A stretch of 34,296 bases of DNA from Nocardia cyriacigeorgica NBRC 100375. Lineage in GTDB: Bacteria; Actinomycetota; Actinomycetes; Mycobacteriales; Mycobacteriaceae. Positions 25,533-33,203 of the stretch are shown in pieces (within the stretch, counting starts at the first letter, position 1; each line of letters begins with the position of its first letter). Under the pieces are notes generated by a model, which did no database searches, was not told the origin of the DNA, and saw only the letters and a list, made by a program, of their open reading frames with translations. The translations under genes were made by a program, and so were the position numbers. The stretch spans positions 1 through 34,296 of the forward strand of contig NZ_BAFY01000177.1 in assembly GCF_000308555.1 (NCBI RefSeq). The letters run 5' to 3'.

Positions 25533-27005
25533 TCAGCCGGCCTGGGTCTGCGCCCGCGCCGCCCGCAGCCGGGCCATGGTGCGGTCACGGCCGAGCAATT
25601 CCAGCGATTCGTAGAGCGGCGGGCTGATGTGCGAACCCGTCACTGCGACGCGTACCGGCGCGAAGGCTTTACGCGGTTTGAGCCCCATATCGTCGATCAG
25701 CGCGGTTTTCAGCGCCTCCTCGATAGCGGAGGTGGTCCACGTGGTCAGCGAGTCCAGTGCGGCAATGGCAGCGTCCACGACCGGTGCCGCGTCGGCGCCG
25801 AGATTCTTGGCGGCCGCGGCGGGGTCGATGGCGAACTGTTCGTCGGGTGCGAACAGGAATCGCAGCAGATCCCACGCGTCGGCCAGTACGACAATCCTGG
25901 TCTGCACCAGTTCGGCGGCGGCGGCAAACGTCTTTTCGTCGATTTCGGCGCCGATATGCCCGTGTTCGGTAAGGTACTCGCGCAAACGGTGAGTGAAATC
26001 GCCCACGTCCAGCAAACGGATGTGCTCGGCGTTGAGCGCGTCGGCCTTCTTCTGGTCGAAACGGGCCGGATTCGAATTCACTTTCGAAATGTCGAAGGCG
26101 GCGACCATGTCCGACATCGAGAACACGTCGTGATCATCGGCGATGCTCCAGCCGAGCAACGCCAGATAATTCAGCAAACCCTCGGGGATGAAGCCACGGT
26201 CGCGGTGAGCGAACAGGTCCGACTCGGGATCGCGTTTGGACAGTTTCTTGTTTCCCGGACCCATCACGAATGGCAGATGACCGAACTCCGGGGTGAATTC
26301 CGCGACCCCGATCCGCTGCAACGCGGCATAGAGCGCGAGCTGGCGCGGCGTCGAGGAGAGCAGGTCCTCACCGCGCAGCACGTGGGTGATGCGCATCATC
26401 GCGTCGTCGACCGGATTGACCAGGGTGTAGAGCGGGGCGCCGTTACCGCGGGTCAGCGCGAAGTCCGGCACGGTACCCGCCTTGAAGGTGGTTTCGCCAC
26501 GCACCAGGTCGGTCCAGGTGAGGTCGGTGTCGGGCATGCGCAACCGCACCACGGGCGCCCGACCCTCGGCCCGGAAGGCCGCGATCTGCTCGGGGGTGAG
26601 ATCGCGGTCGAAGTTGTCGTAGCCGAGTTTGGGATCGCGGCCCGCGGCGAGGTGGCGCGCCTCGACTTCTTCGGGGGTGGAGAAGGACTCGTAGGCCTCC
26701 CCCGCCTCCAGCAATCGCCGCACCACGTCCAGGTGCAGATCACGGCGCTCGGATTGCCGGTAGGGCCCGTACGGTCCGCCGACTTCGGGTCCCTCGTCCC
26801 AGGTGAGTCCGAGCCAGCGCAGCGCATCGATGATCGCGCGGTAGGACTCTTCCGAATCGCGTGCCGCATCGGTGTCTTCGATCCGGAAGACGAAAGCGCC
26901 ACCGTGATGGCGGGCGTAGGCCCAGTTGAACAACGCCGTCCGAATCAGGCCGACGTGGGGCGTCCCGGTGGGCGACGGGCAGAATCGGACCCGTACTTCA
27001 GTCAT
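25533..27005 (-). CDS. gltX: Glutamyl-tRNA synthetase
   Basis: GltX charges tRNA-Glu and, in bacteria without a glutaminyl synthetase, also tRNA-Gln. The 490-residue class I enzyme has the HIGH-type motif as HVGL (residues 17-20, in [11 protein letters not shown]) and the KMSKS-type motif as KKLSKRD (near 252). ATG 27005 is chosen, with AAAGAGAG just upstream; GTG 27035 would overlap the FAH gene. It follows the FAH gene by 13 bp in an operon. tRNA-Gln and tRNA-Glu lie directly downstream on the same strand. Confidence 0.97.
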   Translation of the reverse strand: MTEVRVRFCPSPTGTPHVGLIRTALFNWAYARHHGGAFVFRIEDTDAARDSEESYRAIIDALRWLGLTWDEGPEVGGPYGPYRQSERRDLHLDVVRRLLEAGEAYESFSTPEEVEARHLAAGRDPKLGYDNFDRDLTPEQIAAFRAEGRAPVVRLRMPDTDLTWTDLVRGETTFKAGTVPDFALTRGNGAPLYTLVNPVDDAMMRITHVLRGEDLLSSTPRQLALYAALQRIGVAEFTPEFGHLPFVMGPGNKKLSKRDPESDLFAHRDRGFIPEGLLNYLALLGWSIADDHDVFSMSDMVAAFDISKVNSNPARFDQKKADALNAEHIRLLDVGDFTHRLREYLTEHGHIGAEIDEKTFAAAAELVQTRIVVLADAWDLLRFLFAPDEQFAIDPAAAAKNLGADAAPVVDAAIAALDSLTTWTTSAIEEALKTALIDDMGLKPRKAFAPVRVAVTGSHISPPLYESLELLGRDRTMARLRAARAQTQAG

Positions 27006-27018
27006 GGCTCTCTTTCGA

Positions 27019-27792
27019 TCAGCGTTTGGCGGCAACAGGATTGGTCAGCGTGCCGATGCCGGACACAGTGACGGAGACGTTCTGCCCCGCGGTCATCGGG
27101 CCGACGCCCTCGGGGGTTCCGGTCAGGATGACATCGCCGGGCAGCAGCGTCATCACGGTGGTCACCCATTCGATGAGCTTCGGAATATCGTGCAGCAGAA
27201 GCGAAGTGCGGCTGCGCTGGCGCACCTCGCCGTCGAGTTCGGTGACGATCTCCAGATCCGAGGGGTCGAGCTGGGTTTCGATCCAGGGGCCGAGCGGGCA
27301 GAAGGTGTCGTAGCCCTTGGCCCGCGTCCATTGCCCGTCGTGGCGCTGCTGATCGCGGGCGGTGACGTCGTTGGCGACGGTGTAGCCGAGGATCACATCG
27401 AGCGCGCGGGCGGCCGGCACATCCTTGCACGGGCGGCCGATGACGATGGCCAGTTCGCCCTCGTAGTCGACCTGAGAGGAGCTGGGCGGCAGGATGATCG
27501 ACGCGTTCGGCCCGATGATCGAGGTGCTCGGCTTCATGAAGATGACCGGGTCGGCGGGCGCCTCGCCACCCATTTCGGCGGCGTGCGCGGCGTAGTTCTT
27601 GCCGATGCAGATCACCTTGCTGGCCAGGATCGGAGCGAGCAGTCGCACATCGGCCAGCGGCCAGCTGCGCCCGGTGAACGTCGGCGTGCCGAAGGGGTGT
27701 TCGGCGATCTCCTTGGCGACGCTGTCGCCACCGTCGCCTTCGATGCTGACGAAGGCGACTCCATCCGGACTGGCAACTCGACCTAGACGCAT
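27019..27792 (-). CDS. Fumarylacetoacetate hydrolase family protein
   Basis: The 257-residue protein has the FAH catalytic domain: [14 protein letters not shown], then the metal ligands in [11 protein letters not shown] and NDVTARDQQ, and [17 protein letters not shown] near the end. Members hydrolyse or decarboxylate acylpyruvates and 2-hydroxyhepta-dienedioate-type diacids; the exact substrate is not evident. ATG 27792 lies 6 bases after TAGACT (complement of 27799-27804), an ideal leaderless -10 that would drive the FAH-gltX operon. Position matches Rv2993c of M. tuberculosis. Confidence 0.92.
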   Translation of the reverse strand: MRLGRVASPDGVAFVSIEGDGGDSVAKEIAEHPFGTPTFTGRSWPLADVRLLAPILASKVICIGKNYAAHAAEMGGEAPADPVIFMKPSTSIIGPNASIILPPSSSQVDYEGELAIVIGRPCKDVPAARALDVILGYTVANDVTARDQQRHDGQWTRAKGYDTFCPLGPWIETQLDPSDLEIVTELDGEVRQRSRTSLLLHDIPKLIEWVTTVMTLLPGDVILTGTPEGVGPMTAGQNVSVTVSGIGTLTNPVAAKR

Positions 27793-27900
27793 GGTCGGAG
27801 TCTATCGACCCGGCTCCACCTGCTCGAACGCGGCGGGTGGCGCTGCCCGGCGGGTGGGCCGCGTCGCGTGCGGACAGCACCGTAGCCGAGGTGGCCATGT

Positions 27901-27935
27901 TCACATCTGCCCAGCGTTCGCCCGGGCAGATGTGA
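27901..27935. repeat. Orphan 12-bp perfect inverted repeat in a divergent spacer
   Basis: TCACATCTGCCC (27901-27912) pairs perfectly with GGGCAGATGTGA (27924-27935) around an 11-base loop. No gene ends here: the FAH gene starts at 27792 leftward and the MFS gene at 28053 rightward. The 260-bp spacer otherwise holds the two promoters. Confidence 0.75.
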
Positions 27936-28023
27936 GCCGTCAGACACCGTTCGGTGGTTCAGCGGCCCCGGGCGCCGGGTGTACGGTAGCGACAGCTGTT
28001 CACTTCATGAGATCAGTATTCCA

Positions 28024-28029
28024 TATAGT
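28024..28029 (+). promoter_or_regulatory. -10 element of the MFS gene
   Basis: TATAGT matches the actinobacterial -10 consensus closely. It stands 23 bases before the MFS start codon, with GAGAGGTGG between them as the ribosome site. No convincing -35 is visible. Confidence 0.6.
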
Positions 28030-28052
28030 GAGATTCGAGAGGTGGGCAACCG

Positions 28053-29249
28053 ATGTCCGTGCACGCTCCCACAGCGACCACACCGCAGGTCGACGCGTTT
28101 CGACGGTGGACGATGCTCGGTCTCGGCGTTTTCGCCCAAGCCTCCAGCGCGGTGTTCGTCCATGGCGTCCCGTTTCTGCTGCCCGCACTGTCCGATCGTG
28201 GAATGCCGTTGGCGACGGCCGGGCTGCTGGTGGCCATGCCAACCGTCGGTTTGGTCTGCACATTGATCGCGTGGGGGTATGTGGTCGACCGGATCGGCGA
28301 ACGCAAGGTGCTGGTCGCCGGGCCACTGCTGATGTTCGTCGCGGGTGCGGCGGCCGCGACGGCGTCGAGCTATCCGGCGCTGGGCGTGCTGCTGTTCCTC
28401 GGCGGCGTCGGCGCCGCGAGCACCAATGGCGCCAGCGGCCGGGTGATCGTCGGCTGGTTCCCGCCGCACCGGCGCGGACTGGCCATGGGGATCCGGCAGA
28501 CCGCGCAGCCGTTGGGCGTCGGTGTCGGTGCGGTGGCGATTCCCTTGGTCGCCGGCGCGCACGGTGTGGCCGCGGCGATCCTGGTGCCGGCGTCGATGGC
28601 CGCTGTTGCCGCGGTGGGCTGTCTGGCCGGCATCGTCGATCCGCCACGGCCGAAGGGCTCGGCAGCCGACCGGGCCAACCCCTATCGGGGCAGCACGACC
28701 CTGCTGCGCATCCACGCGGTCTCGGTGTTGCTGGTGTTCCCGCAGGCGACGGTGTGGACCTTCGCCTTGCTGTGGCTGCATCGCGATATCGGCTGGTCGC
28801 TACCGGTAGCCGGGGCACTGGTCACCGCGACCCAACTGCTGGGAGCGGCCGGCCGGATCGGTGCGGGCGCATGGTCGGATCGAGTCGGTAGCCGGTTGGG
28901 GCCACTGCGCTCGGTCGCGATCGCCGCGGTCCTCACGATGGCCGCACTGGCTCTGGCCGCGTGGGCACAGTGGTGGTGGCTGGCCATTCCCCTGCTGGTG
29001 ATCGCCTCGGTCGTCACGGTCTCCGACAACGGCCTCGCCTTCACTGCGGTCGCCGAGATCGCGGGTCCGTATTGGAGTGGGCGCGGACTCGGCATCCAGA
29101 ACACCGGGCAGAACCTGGTGCTGGCGATCGTGCCGCCGGTCTTCGGCGCGCTGATCACCCATGCCGGATTCCCGGCGACCTATCTGGCGGCCGCCGCGCT
29201 CGCCGTCATCGCGATCCCGTTGGTACCCAAGGACGCCGCGCCACGCTGA
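28053..29249 (+). CDS. Major facilitator superfamily transporter
   Basis: The 398-residue membrane protein has about 12 hydrophobic segments and the MFS loop 2-3 motif in WGYVVDRIGERKVLVAG, with a second-half equivalent in AGAWSDRVGSRLGPL. The segment GRVIVGWFPPHRRGLAMGIRQTAQPLG is typical of the nitrate/sugar-phosphate/CynX-like branch, so a small anion or metabolite may be the substrate. ATG 28053 follows GAGAGGTGG. It occupies the position of Rv2994, also an MFS protein. It runs opposite to the FAH-gltX operon and converges on leuB. Confidence 0.92.
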   Translation: MSVHAPTATTPQVDAFRRWTMLGLGVFAQASSAVFVHGVPFLLPALSDRGMPLATAGLLVAMPTVGLVCTLIAWGYVVDRIGERKVLVAGPLLMFVAGAAAATASSYPALGVLLFLGGVGAASTNGASGRVIVGWFPPHRRGLAMGIRQTAQPLGVGVGAVAIPLVAGAHGVAAAILVPASMAAVAAVGCLAGIVDPPRPKGSAADRANPYRGSTTLLRIHAVSVLLVFPQATVWTFALLWLHRDIGWSLPVAGALVTATQLLGAAGRIGAGAWSDRVGSRLGPLRSVAIAAVLTMAALALAAWAQWWWLAIPLLVIASVVTVSDNGLAFTAVAEIAGPYWSGRGLGIQNTGQNLVLAIVPPVFGALITHAGFPATYLAAAALAVIAIPLVPKDAAPR

Positions 29250-29414
29250 ATGCTCCGCGATGTCTCGGCCGCATAGGCAGCCGTGCGTCCGGATTCTCGT
29301 GCGCCACTAGACCCGCTCTGGTTCCGCTGCACTGGCGACGTCTGTGAGCCATGCGGCAACGAGACCACCGGCGACAACCCCCGGTGGACGAACTCGCGAG
29401 CGTCACCGCTCAGC

Positions 29415-29453
29415 GGCAAGGCCCCGCGCTCGAAAAGAGCGCGGGGCCTTGCC
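29415..29453. terminator. Bidirectional terminator between the MFS gene and leuB
   Basis: A 17-bp perfect stem, GGCAAGGCCCCGCGCTC (29415-29431) with 29437-29453, closes a 5-base loop (gaaaa). It is the longest hairpin in the window and lies 11 bases after the leuB stop, between two convergent genes. The rest of this 215-bp gap shows no gene. Confidence 0.92.
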
Positions 29454-29464
29454 GATCCCAGGAC

Positions 29465-30472
29465 TCAGACCGAGGCGGCGATCCGGTCGCCGATCTCCAC
29501 GGTCGAGGCCGCACCGCTGCGCGAGGCCAGATCCTTGGCGACCGCGGCCTCCACCCGTGCCGCGGCTTCGGTGTCGCCCAGGTGGTTCAGCAGCAGCGAC
29601 AGCGACAGGATCGCCGCCGTCGGGTCGGCCTTGGACTGCCCGGCGATATCGGGGGCACTGCCGTGCACCGGTTCGAACATGCTCGGGTTGGTGCCGGAGG
29701 CATCGATATTGCCGCTGGCGGCCAGGCCGATACCACCGCTGACCGCAGCCGCGAGGTCGGTGATGATGTCGCCGAACAGGTTGTCGGTGACGATCACATC
29801 GAAGCGGCCCGGATCGTTGACCATATGGATGGTGGCGGCGTCGATGTGCTGGTAGGCCACCTCCACGTCGGCGAATTCGGCGCCCACCTCGTCGACGGTG
29901 CGCTGCCACAGCGATCCGGCGAAGCTCAGCACATTGGTCTTGTGCACCAGGGTCAGATGCTTGCGGCGCTGCTGTGCGGTGGCGAAGGCGTAGCGCACGA
30001 CCCGCTCGATGCCGAATCGAGTGTTGGTGCTGACCTCGGTGGCCACCTCGTGGGGCGTGTCGACGCGGATCGCGCCGCCGGTGCCGGTGTAGGGGCCCTC
30101 GGTGCCTTCGCGCACGACGACGAAGTCGATGTCGGGGTTACCGGCGAGCGGGCTGGTGACGCCGGGGAACAGCTTCGACGGCCGCAGGTTCACGTGGTGG
30201 TCGAGCGCGAACCGGGTGTGCAGCAGCAAGCCGCGCTCGAGCACGCCGCTGGGCACCGACGGGTCGCCGATCGCGCCGAGCAGGATCGCGTCGTGCTGCT
30301 TCAGTTCCGGCAGCACCGATTCGGGCAGGATCTCGCCGGTGCGGTGGTACCGCTTGGCACCCAGGTCGTACTCGGTCTTCTCGACTCCCGGCGACACCAC
30401 GTCGAGCACCTTGAGGGCTTCGGCGATGACCTCGGGACCGATACCGTCGCCCGGGATGACAGCGAGTTTCAT
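29465..30472 (-). CDS. leuB: 3-isopropylmalate dehydrogenase
   Basis: LeuB oxidises 3-isopropylmalate to the precursor of leucine using NAD. The 335-residue protein has [12 protein letters not shown] at the N-terminus, [15 protein letters not shown], the catalytic Tyr/Lys region ([10 protein letters not shown]) and the metal-binding [13 protein letters not shown], then [14 protein letters not shown] chose ATG 30472 because the family begins at [10 protein letters not shown]; the open frame to 30610 is not conserved. It lies downstream of serA on the same strand, but a hairpin at 30594-30627 separates them. Confidence 0.97.
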   Translation of the reverse strand: MKLAVIPGDGIGPEVIAEALKVLDVVSPGVEKTEYDLGAKRYHRTGEILPESVLPELKQHDAILLGAIGDPSVPSGVLERGLLLHTRFALDHHVNLRPSKLFPGVTSPLAGNPDIDFVVVREGTEGPYTGTGGAIRVDTPHEVATEVSTNTRFGIERVVRYAFATAQQRRKHLTLVHKTNVLSFAGSLWQRTVDEVGAEFADVEVAYQHIDAATIHMVNDPGRFDVIVTDNLFGDIITDLAAAVSGGIGLAASGNIDASGTNPSMFEPVHGSAPDIAGQSKADPTAAILSLSLLLNHLGDTEAAARVEAAVAKDLASRSGAASTVEIGDRIAASV

Positions 30473-30593
30473 GAAAGCAGTGCTCCGTTTCCGATGATGG
30501 CGCCCGTGAACATCGCAACGATAGCCGGTGCCCGGAACCCGGCCGCGACCAGGGCGAACTCTCCCGGAGAGTGGGATAGCGGCACGGCGAACG

Positions 30594-30627
30594 ACCGAGC
30601 CCCGCTCCATTCGGAACGGGGCTCGGT
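30594..30627 (-). terminator. Terminator of serA
   Basis: ACCGAGCCCCG (30594-30604) pairs perfectly with CGGGGCTCGGT (30617-30627), with a further TCC/GGA pairing inside the 12-base loop. It lies 29 bases after the serA stop and insulates leuB, which needs its own promoter in the remaining 120 bp. Confidence 0.85.
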
Positions 30628-30656
30628 GGCTATTCGGATGGGGTGAACCCGAAGGC

Positions 30657-32255
30657 TCAGAACAGGTCGACCTGAACGACCTTGGTGGCGCCGACGGATT
30701 CGCCGATCGCGGCCTGCACCTCGGCGGGCACTTCCTTGCCGACCCGCAGCATCACGGTGGCGCCTTCCTTGTCGACGTCCTGGGTCAGCTGCGCGGCCAG
30801 GATGTCGATCTCGGCCTCGCCGAGCTTCATGCCGATCTTGCCCAGCGCGCCCGGCTTGTCCTCGTAGTTGAGCACGGCCAGGTTCAGGCCCTCGGCGCGC
30901 ATGTCGTAGTTGCGGCCGTTGATGTTGACGATCTTCTCCACCTGAGCCGGCTCGGTCAGCGTGCCGGCCACGTTCAGGGTGCGGCCGTCGCCGAACACCG
31001 CGCGCAGGTCGACGACGCTGCGGTGGCTGGGGCTCTCCGAGACCGTGGTGACCTCGGTGCTGATCCCACGCTCCTGTGCCAGCGCGGGCGCGTTGACGAA
31101 GGTGACCTGGTCCTCGACGTGTGCGGAGAAGATGCCGCGCAGCGCCGACAGTTCCAGCACGCCGACTTCGCTGGCAGCCAGCTCGCCGCGGACCTGGATC
31201 TCCACGCTCACCGGCAGTTCGTCGGCCAGCGCGCCGAGCAGCACACCCTGCTTGCGCACGATGTCGAGCCACGGGGCCACCTCGTCGCCGACGACGCCGC
31301 CGGTGACGTTCACCGCGCCGGGCACGAACTCACCGGCCAGCGCCAGCAGCACCGACTTGGCGACATCGGTGCCCGCGCGGTCCTGGGCCTCGGTGGTGGA
31401 GGCGCCCAGGTGCGGGGTCACCACGACCTGCGGCAGGTCGAACAGCGGGCTGTCGGTGCACGGCTCGGTCTCGAAGACGTCGAGGCCCGCGGCGCGCACG
31501 TGGCCGGACTTGATGGCGTCGGCCAGGGCCTGCTCGTCGATCAGACCACCGCGGGCGGCGTTGACGATGATGACGCCCGGCTTGGTCAGCGCGAGCTTCT
31601 CCTTGCTCAGCAGACCCTTGGTCTCCGGGGTCTTCGGCAAGTGCACCGAGATCAGGTCGGCGCGGCCGAGCAGCTCCTCCAGGGTGACCAGCTCGATGCC
31701 CAGCTGGGCGGCGCGAGCCGGGGAGACGTAGGGGTCGTAGGCGATGACGTGGGTTTCGAAGGCGGCCAGACGCGCGGCGAACAGCTGGCCGATGCGGCCG
31801 AGGCCCACGACGCCGACGGTCTTGCCGAAGATCTCGACACCATTGAACTTGCTGCGCTGCCAGGTGCGCTCGCGCAGGGTGGCGTCGGCGGCGGGCACCT
31901 GACGGGCCGCGGCGAGCAGCAGCGTGACGGCGTGCTCGGCGGCGGTGTGGATGTTGGAGGTCGGCGCGTTGACGACCATGACGCCGCGTTCGGTGGCGGC
32001 GGGCACGTCGACGTTGTCGAGGCCGACGCCGGCCCGGGCGACGATCTTCAGGTTCTTACCGGCTTCCAGCACTTCGGCGTCGACCGTGGTGGCCGAGCGC
32101 ACCAGCAGCGCGTCGGCCTCCGGAACGGCGGCCAGCAGCGCCGGACGGTCGGGACCGTCGACCCAGCGGACCTCGACACCGTCACCGAGCGCGTCGACGG
32201 TCGACTGGGCGAGCTTGTCGGCGATCAGAACTACAGGACGGCCTGCTTGGCTCAC
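30657..32255 (-). CDS. serA: D-3-phosphoglycerate dehydrogenase
   Basis: SerA starts serine synthesis by oxidising 3-phosphoglycerate. The 532-residue protein is the long type: a substrate domain, a NAD fold with GLGRIG (151-156), catalytic R235 (NAARGG), E264 (FETEP) and H282 (PHLGAST), an intervening domain of about 130 residues, and a C-terminal ACT domain (about 455-532) for serine feedback. GTG 32255 follows AGGAG by 9 bases. Mycobacterial SerA1 has the same layout. A palindrome and candidate -10 lie upstream at 32305-32350. Confidence 0.97.
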   Translation of the reverse strand: MSQAGRPVVLIADKLAQSTVDALGDGVEVRWVDGPDRPALLAAVPEADALLVRSATTVDAEVLEAGKNLKIVARAGVGLDNVDVPAATERGVMVVNAPTSNIHTAAEHAVTLLLAAARQVPAADATLRERTWQRSKFNGVEIFGKTVGVVGLGRIGQLFAARLAAFETHVIAYDPYVSPARAAQLGIELVTLEELLGRADLISVHLPKTPETKGLLSKEKLALTKPGVIIVNAARGGLIDEQALADAIKSGHVRAAGLDVFETEPCTDSPLFDLPQVVVTPHLGASTTEAQDRAGTDVAKSVLLALAGEFVPGAVNVTGGVVGDEVAPWLDIVRKQGVLLGALADELPVSVEIQVRGELAASEVGVLELSALRGIFSAHVEDQVTFVNAPALAQERGISTEVTTVSESPSHRSVVDLRAVFGDGRTLNVAGTLTEPAQVEKIVNINGRNYDMRAEGLNLAVLNYEDKPGALGKIGMKLGEAEIDILAAQLTQDVDKEGATVMLRVGKEVPAEVQAAIGESVGATKVVQVDLF

Positions 32256-32304
32256 TGTGGGTTACTCCTGGGGAAGAAAAGGGGGTCGGCAGTTACCGGG
32301 GACC

Positions 32305-32350
32305 AGCTTAGTTGGCGTGATTTCCGCATGACCTACCGCCTGGTAGGCGG
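32305..32350 (-). promoter_or_regulatory. serA promoter with overlapping palindromes
   Basis: TAAGCT (complement of 32305-32310) is a good -10, giving a leader of about 43 bases. Just upstream, CCTACC-gcct-GGTAGG (32332-32347) and CCGCCT-ggt-AGGCGG (32336-32350) are two perfect 6-bp inverted repeats that overlap and exclude each other. Their place near -35 fits an operator, of a kind often bound by TetR-type dimers. Binding is inferred. Confidence 0.5.
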
Positions 32351-32405
32351 CCGTCCTCAGTCGGCGACCCGCGGTCCGCGGTGGTGTTCTTCCCCCGGAC
32401 ACGGA

Positions 32406-32440
32406 CCTGCCCCGGCCACAACGAGGAAGGCCGGGGCAGG
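32406..32440 (-). terminator. Terminator after the 38-residue gene
   Basis: CCTGCCCCGGCC (32406-32417) pairs perfectly with GGCCGGGGCAGG (32429-32440) around an 11-base loop. It lies 32 bases after the stop of the tiny gene and upstream of the serA promoter. Confidence 0.85.
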
Positions 32441-32472
32441 AGTCAGGTCGCGTCCGCGACCGCAGCGTGTGA

Positions 32473-32589
32473 TCAGCCGCCGAACGAGCCCGTCCACAGG
32501 GTGTTCACCAGGCCGTGCAGGGCCGCACCCAGGGTGTCGAAAAGACCGTTCACAGCGGCGCTACCGGTGTCGATGATAACGGGGATCAT
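32473..32589 (-). CDS. 38-residue hydrophobic/amphipathic peptide of unknown function
   Basis: ATG 32589 opens a 38-codon frame, too short for usual gene finders, with GAGAGG 7 bases upstream. It is followed by a 12-bp terminator and preceded by a palindrome. The peptide begins MIPVIIDTGSAAVNGLF, continues through an amphipathic stretch (DTLGAALHGLVNTLW) and ends TGSFGG. It has no Lys or Arg, two Asp, and no signal peptide. Small acidic signal-less peptides of this kind include the PorA/PorH channel peptides of corynebacteria and some leaderless bacteriocins; I claim neither. Being flanked by complete expression signals is the main argument that it is a real gene. Confidence 0.62.
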   Translation of the reverse strand: MIPVIIDTGSAAVNGLFDTLGAALHGLVNTLWTGSFGG

Positions 32590-32674
32590 GAAATTACCTC
32601 TCGTCGGAATTCATTCCAGTCGAACTGGCTGACACACGGTCCATCGAGGCGCGCACGGAATGGGTTACGGAAAA

Positions 32675-32693
32675 TCACTAGTTAGTGACGCAA
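32675..32693. promoter_or_regulatory. Palindrome at the promoter of the 38-residue gene
   Basis: TCACTA-GT-TAGTGA (32675-32688) is a perfect 6-bp-arm palindrome. On the minus strand it overlaps the end of TTGCGT (complement of 32688-32693), a possible -35 element. A site between -35 and -10 is a usual place for a repressor. Confidence 0.45.
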
Positions 32694-33203
32694 GCCACAT
32701 TCGATGCGATCCCGTGAGCCAGCTCGCGCCGATACAGGCCCCCTATCAGCGCAAACGACCGGAACCCGCAGGTCACGGGTCGATTACGGCGCCTACCCAT
32801 GACGCGCCGTGGATAAACTGAGAAATTGCTTAACGTGGCGCCCACAATGTCATGGGCAATTCGCGAAAATCGGCCGCTGTGCTGCCTCCTGGTCGCAGTA
32901 CGGCTGGGGCCCGACAAATTAAGCGGATTGTTATTCGGGGAATTCCTTTGTCACTGCCACATCCGCCGCGGCGGCCGCAGTGCTCCGATCCGGGCTGCCG
33001 TGCACCGGCTTCAGTGTCCGTGGGATGCGCACGCTGCGAATCGGGCTCGTCGCCGCCGAACGATGCAGACTTGTGTGACGGCTCGGGCAGTCGTGCGCCG
33101 ACATTCCGAATCCGCAGGGCCGGCAGCGAACCTCTCACCCGGCGCATGCGTCCCCTCGCCGATAAGGTGAGCGGCGGATTCCACCCTCGCCCCAGGAGCC
33201 GCC
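32694..33203. other. 510-bp spacer without a supported gene
   Basis: Short open frames exist on both strands (for example 32678-32917 minus and 32826-33170 plus), but they have no ribosome sites, odd composition and no recognisable family. The part near 32810-32960 is clearly more AT-rich than its surroundings. TAAGGT at 33163-33168 is a likely -10 for the permease gene that follows. I see nothing else that can be supported. Confidence 0.5.

Noticed and set aside
30473..30610. N-terminal extension of leuB
   Set aside because: LeuB begins at [10 protein letters not shown]; the extension covers the serA terminator.
32678..32917. 79-codon minus-strand open frame
   Set aside because: Overlaps the putative promoter palindrome of the 38-residue gene and lacks a start signal; no family similarity.
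32826..33170. 114-codon plus-strand open frame upstream of the permease
   Set aside because: No ribosome site, composition unlike the real genes, no recognisable domain.
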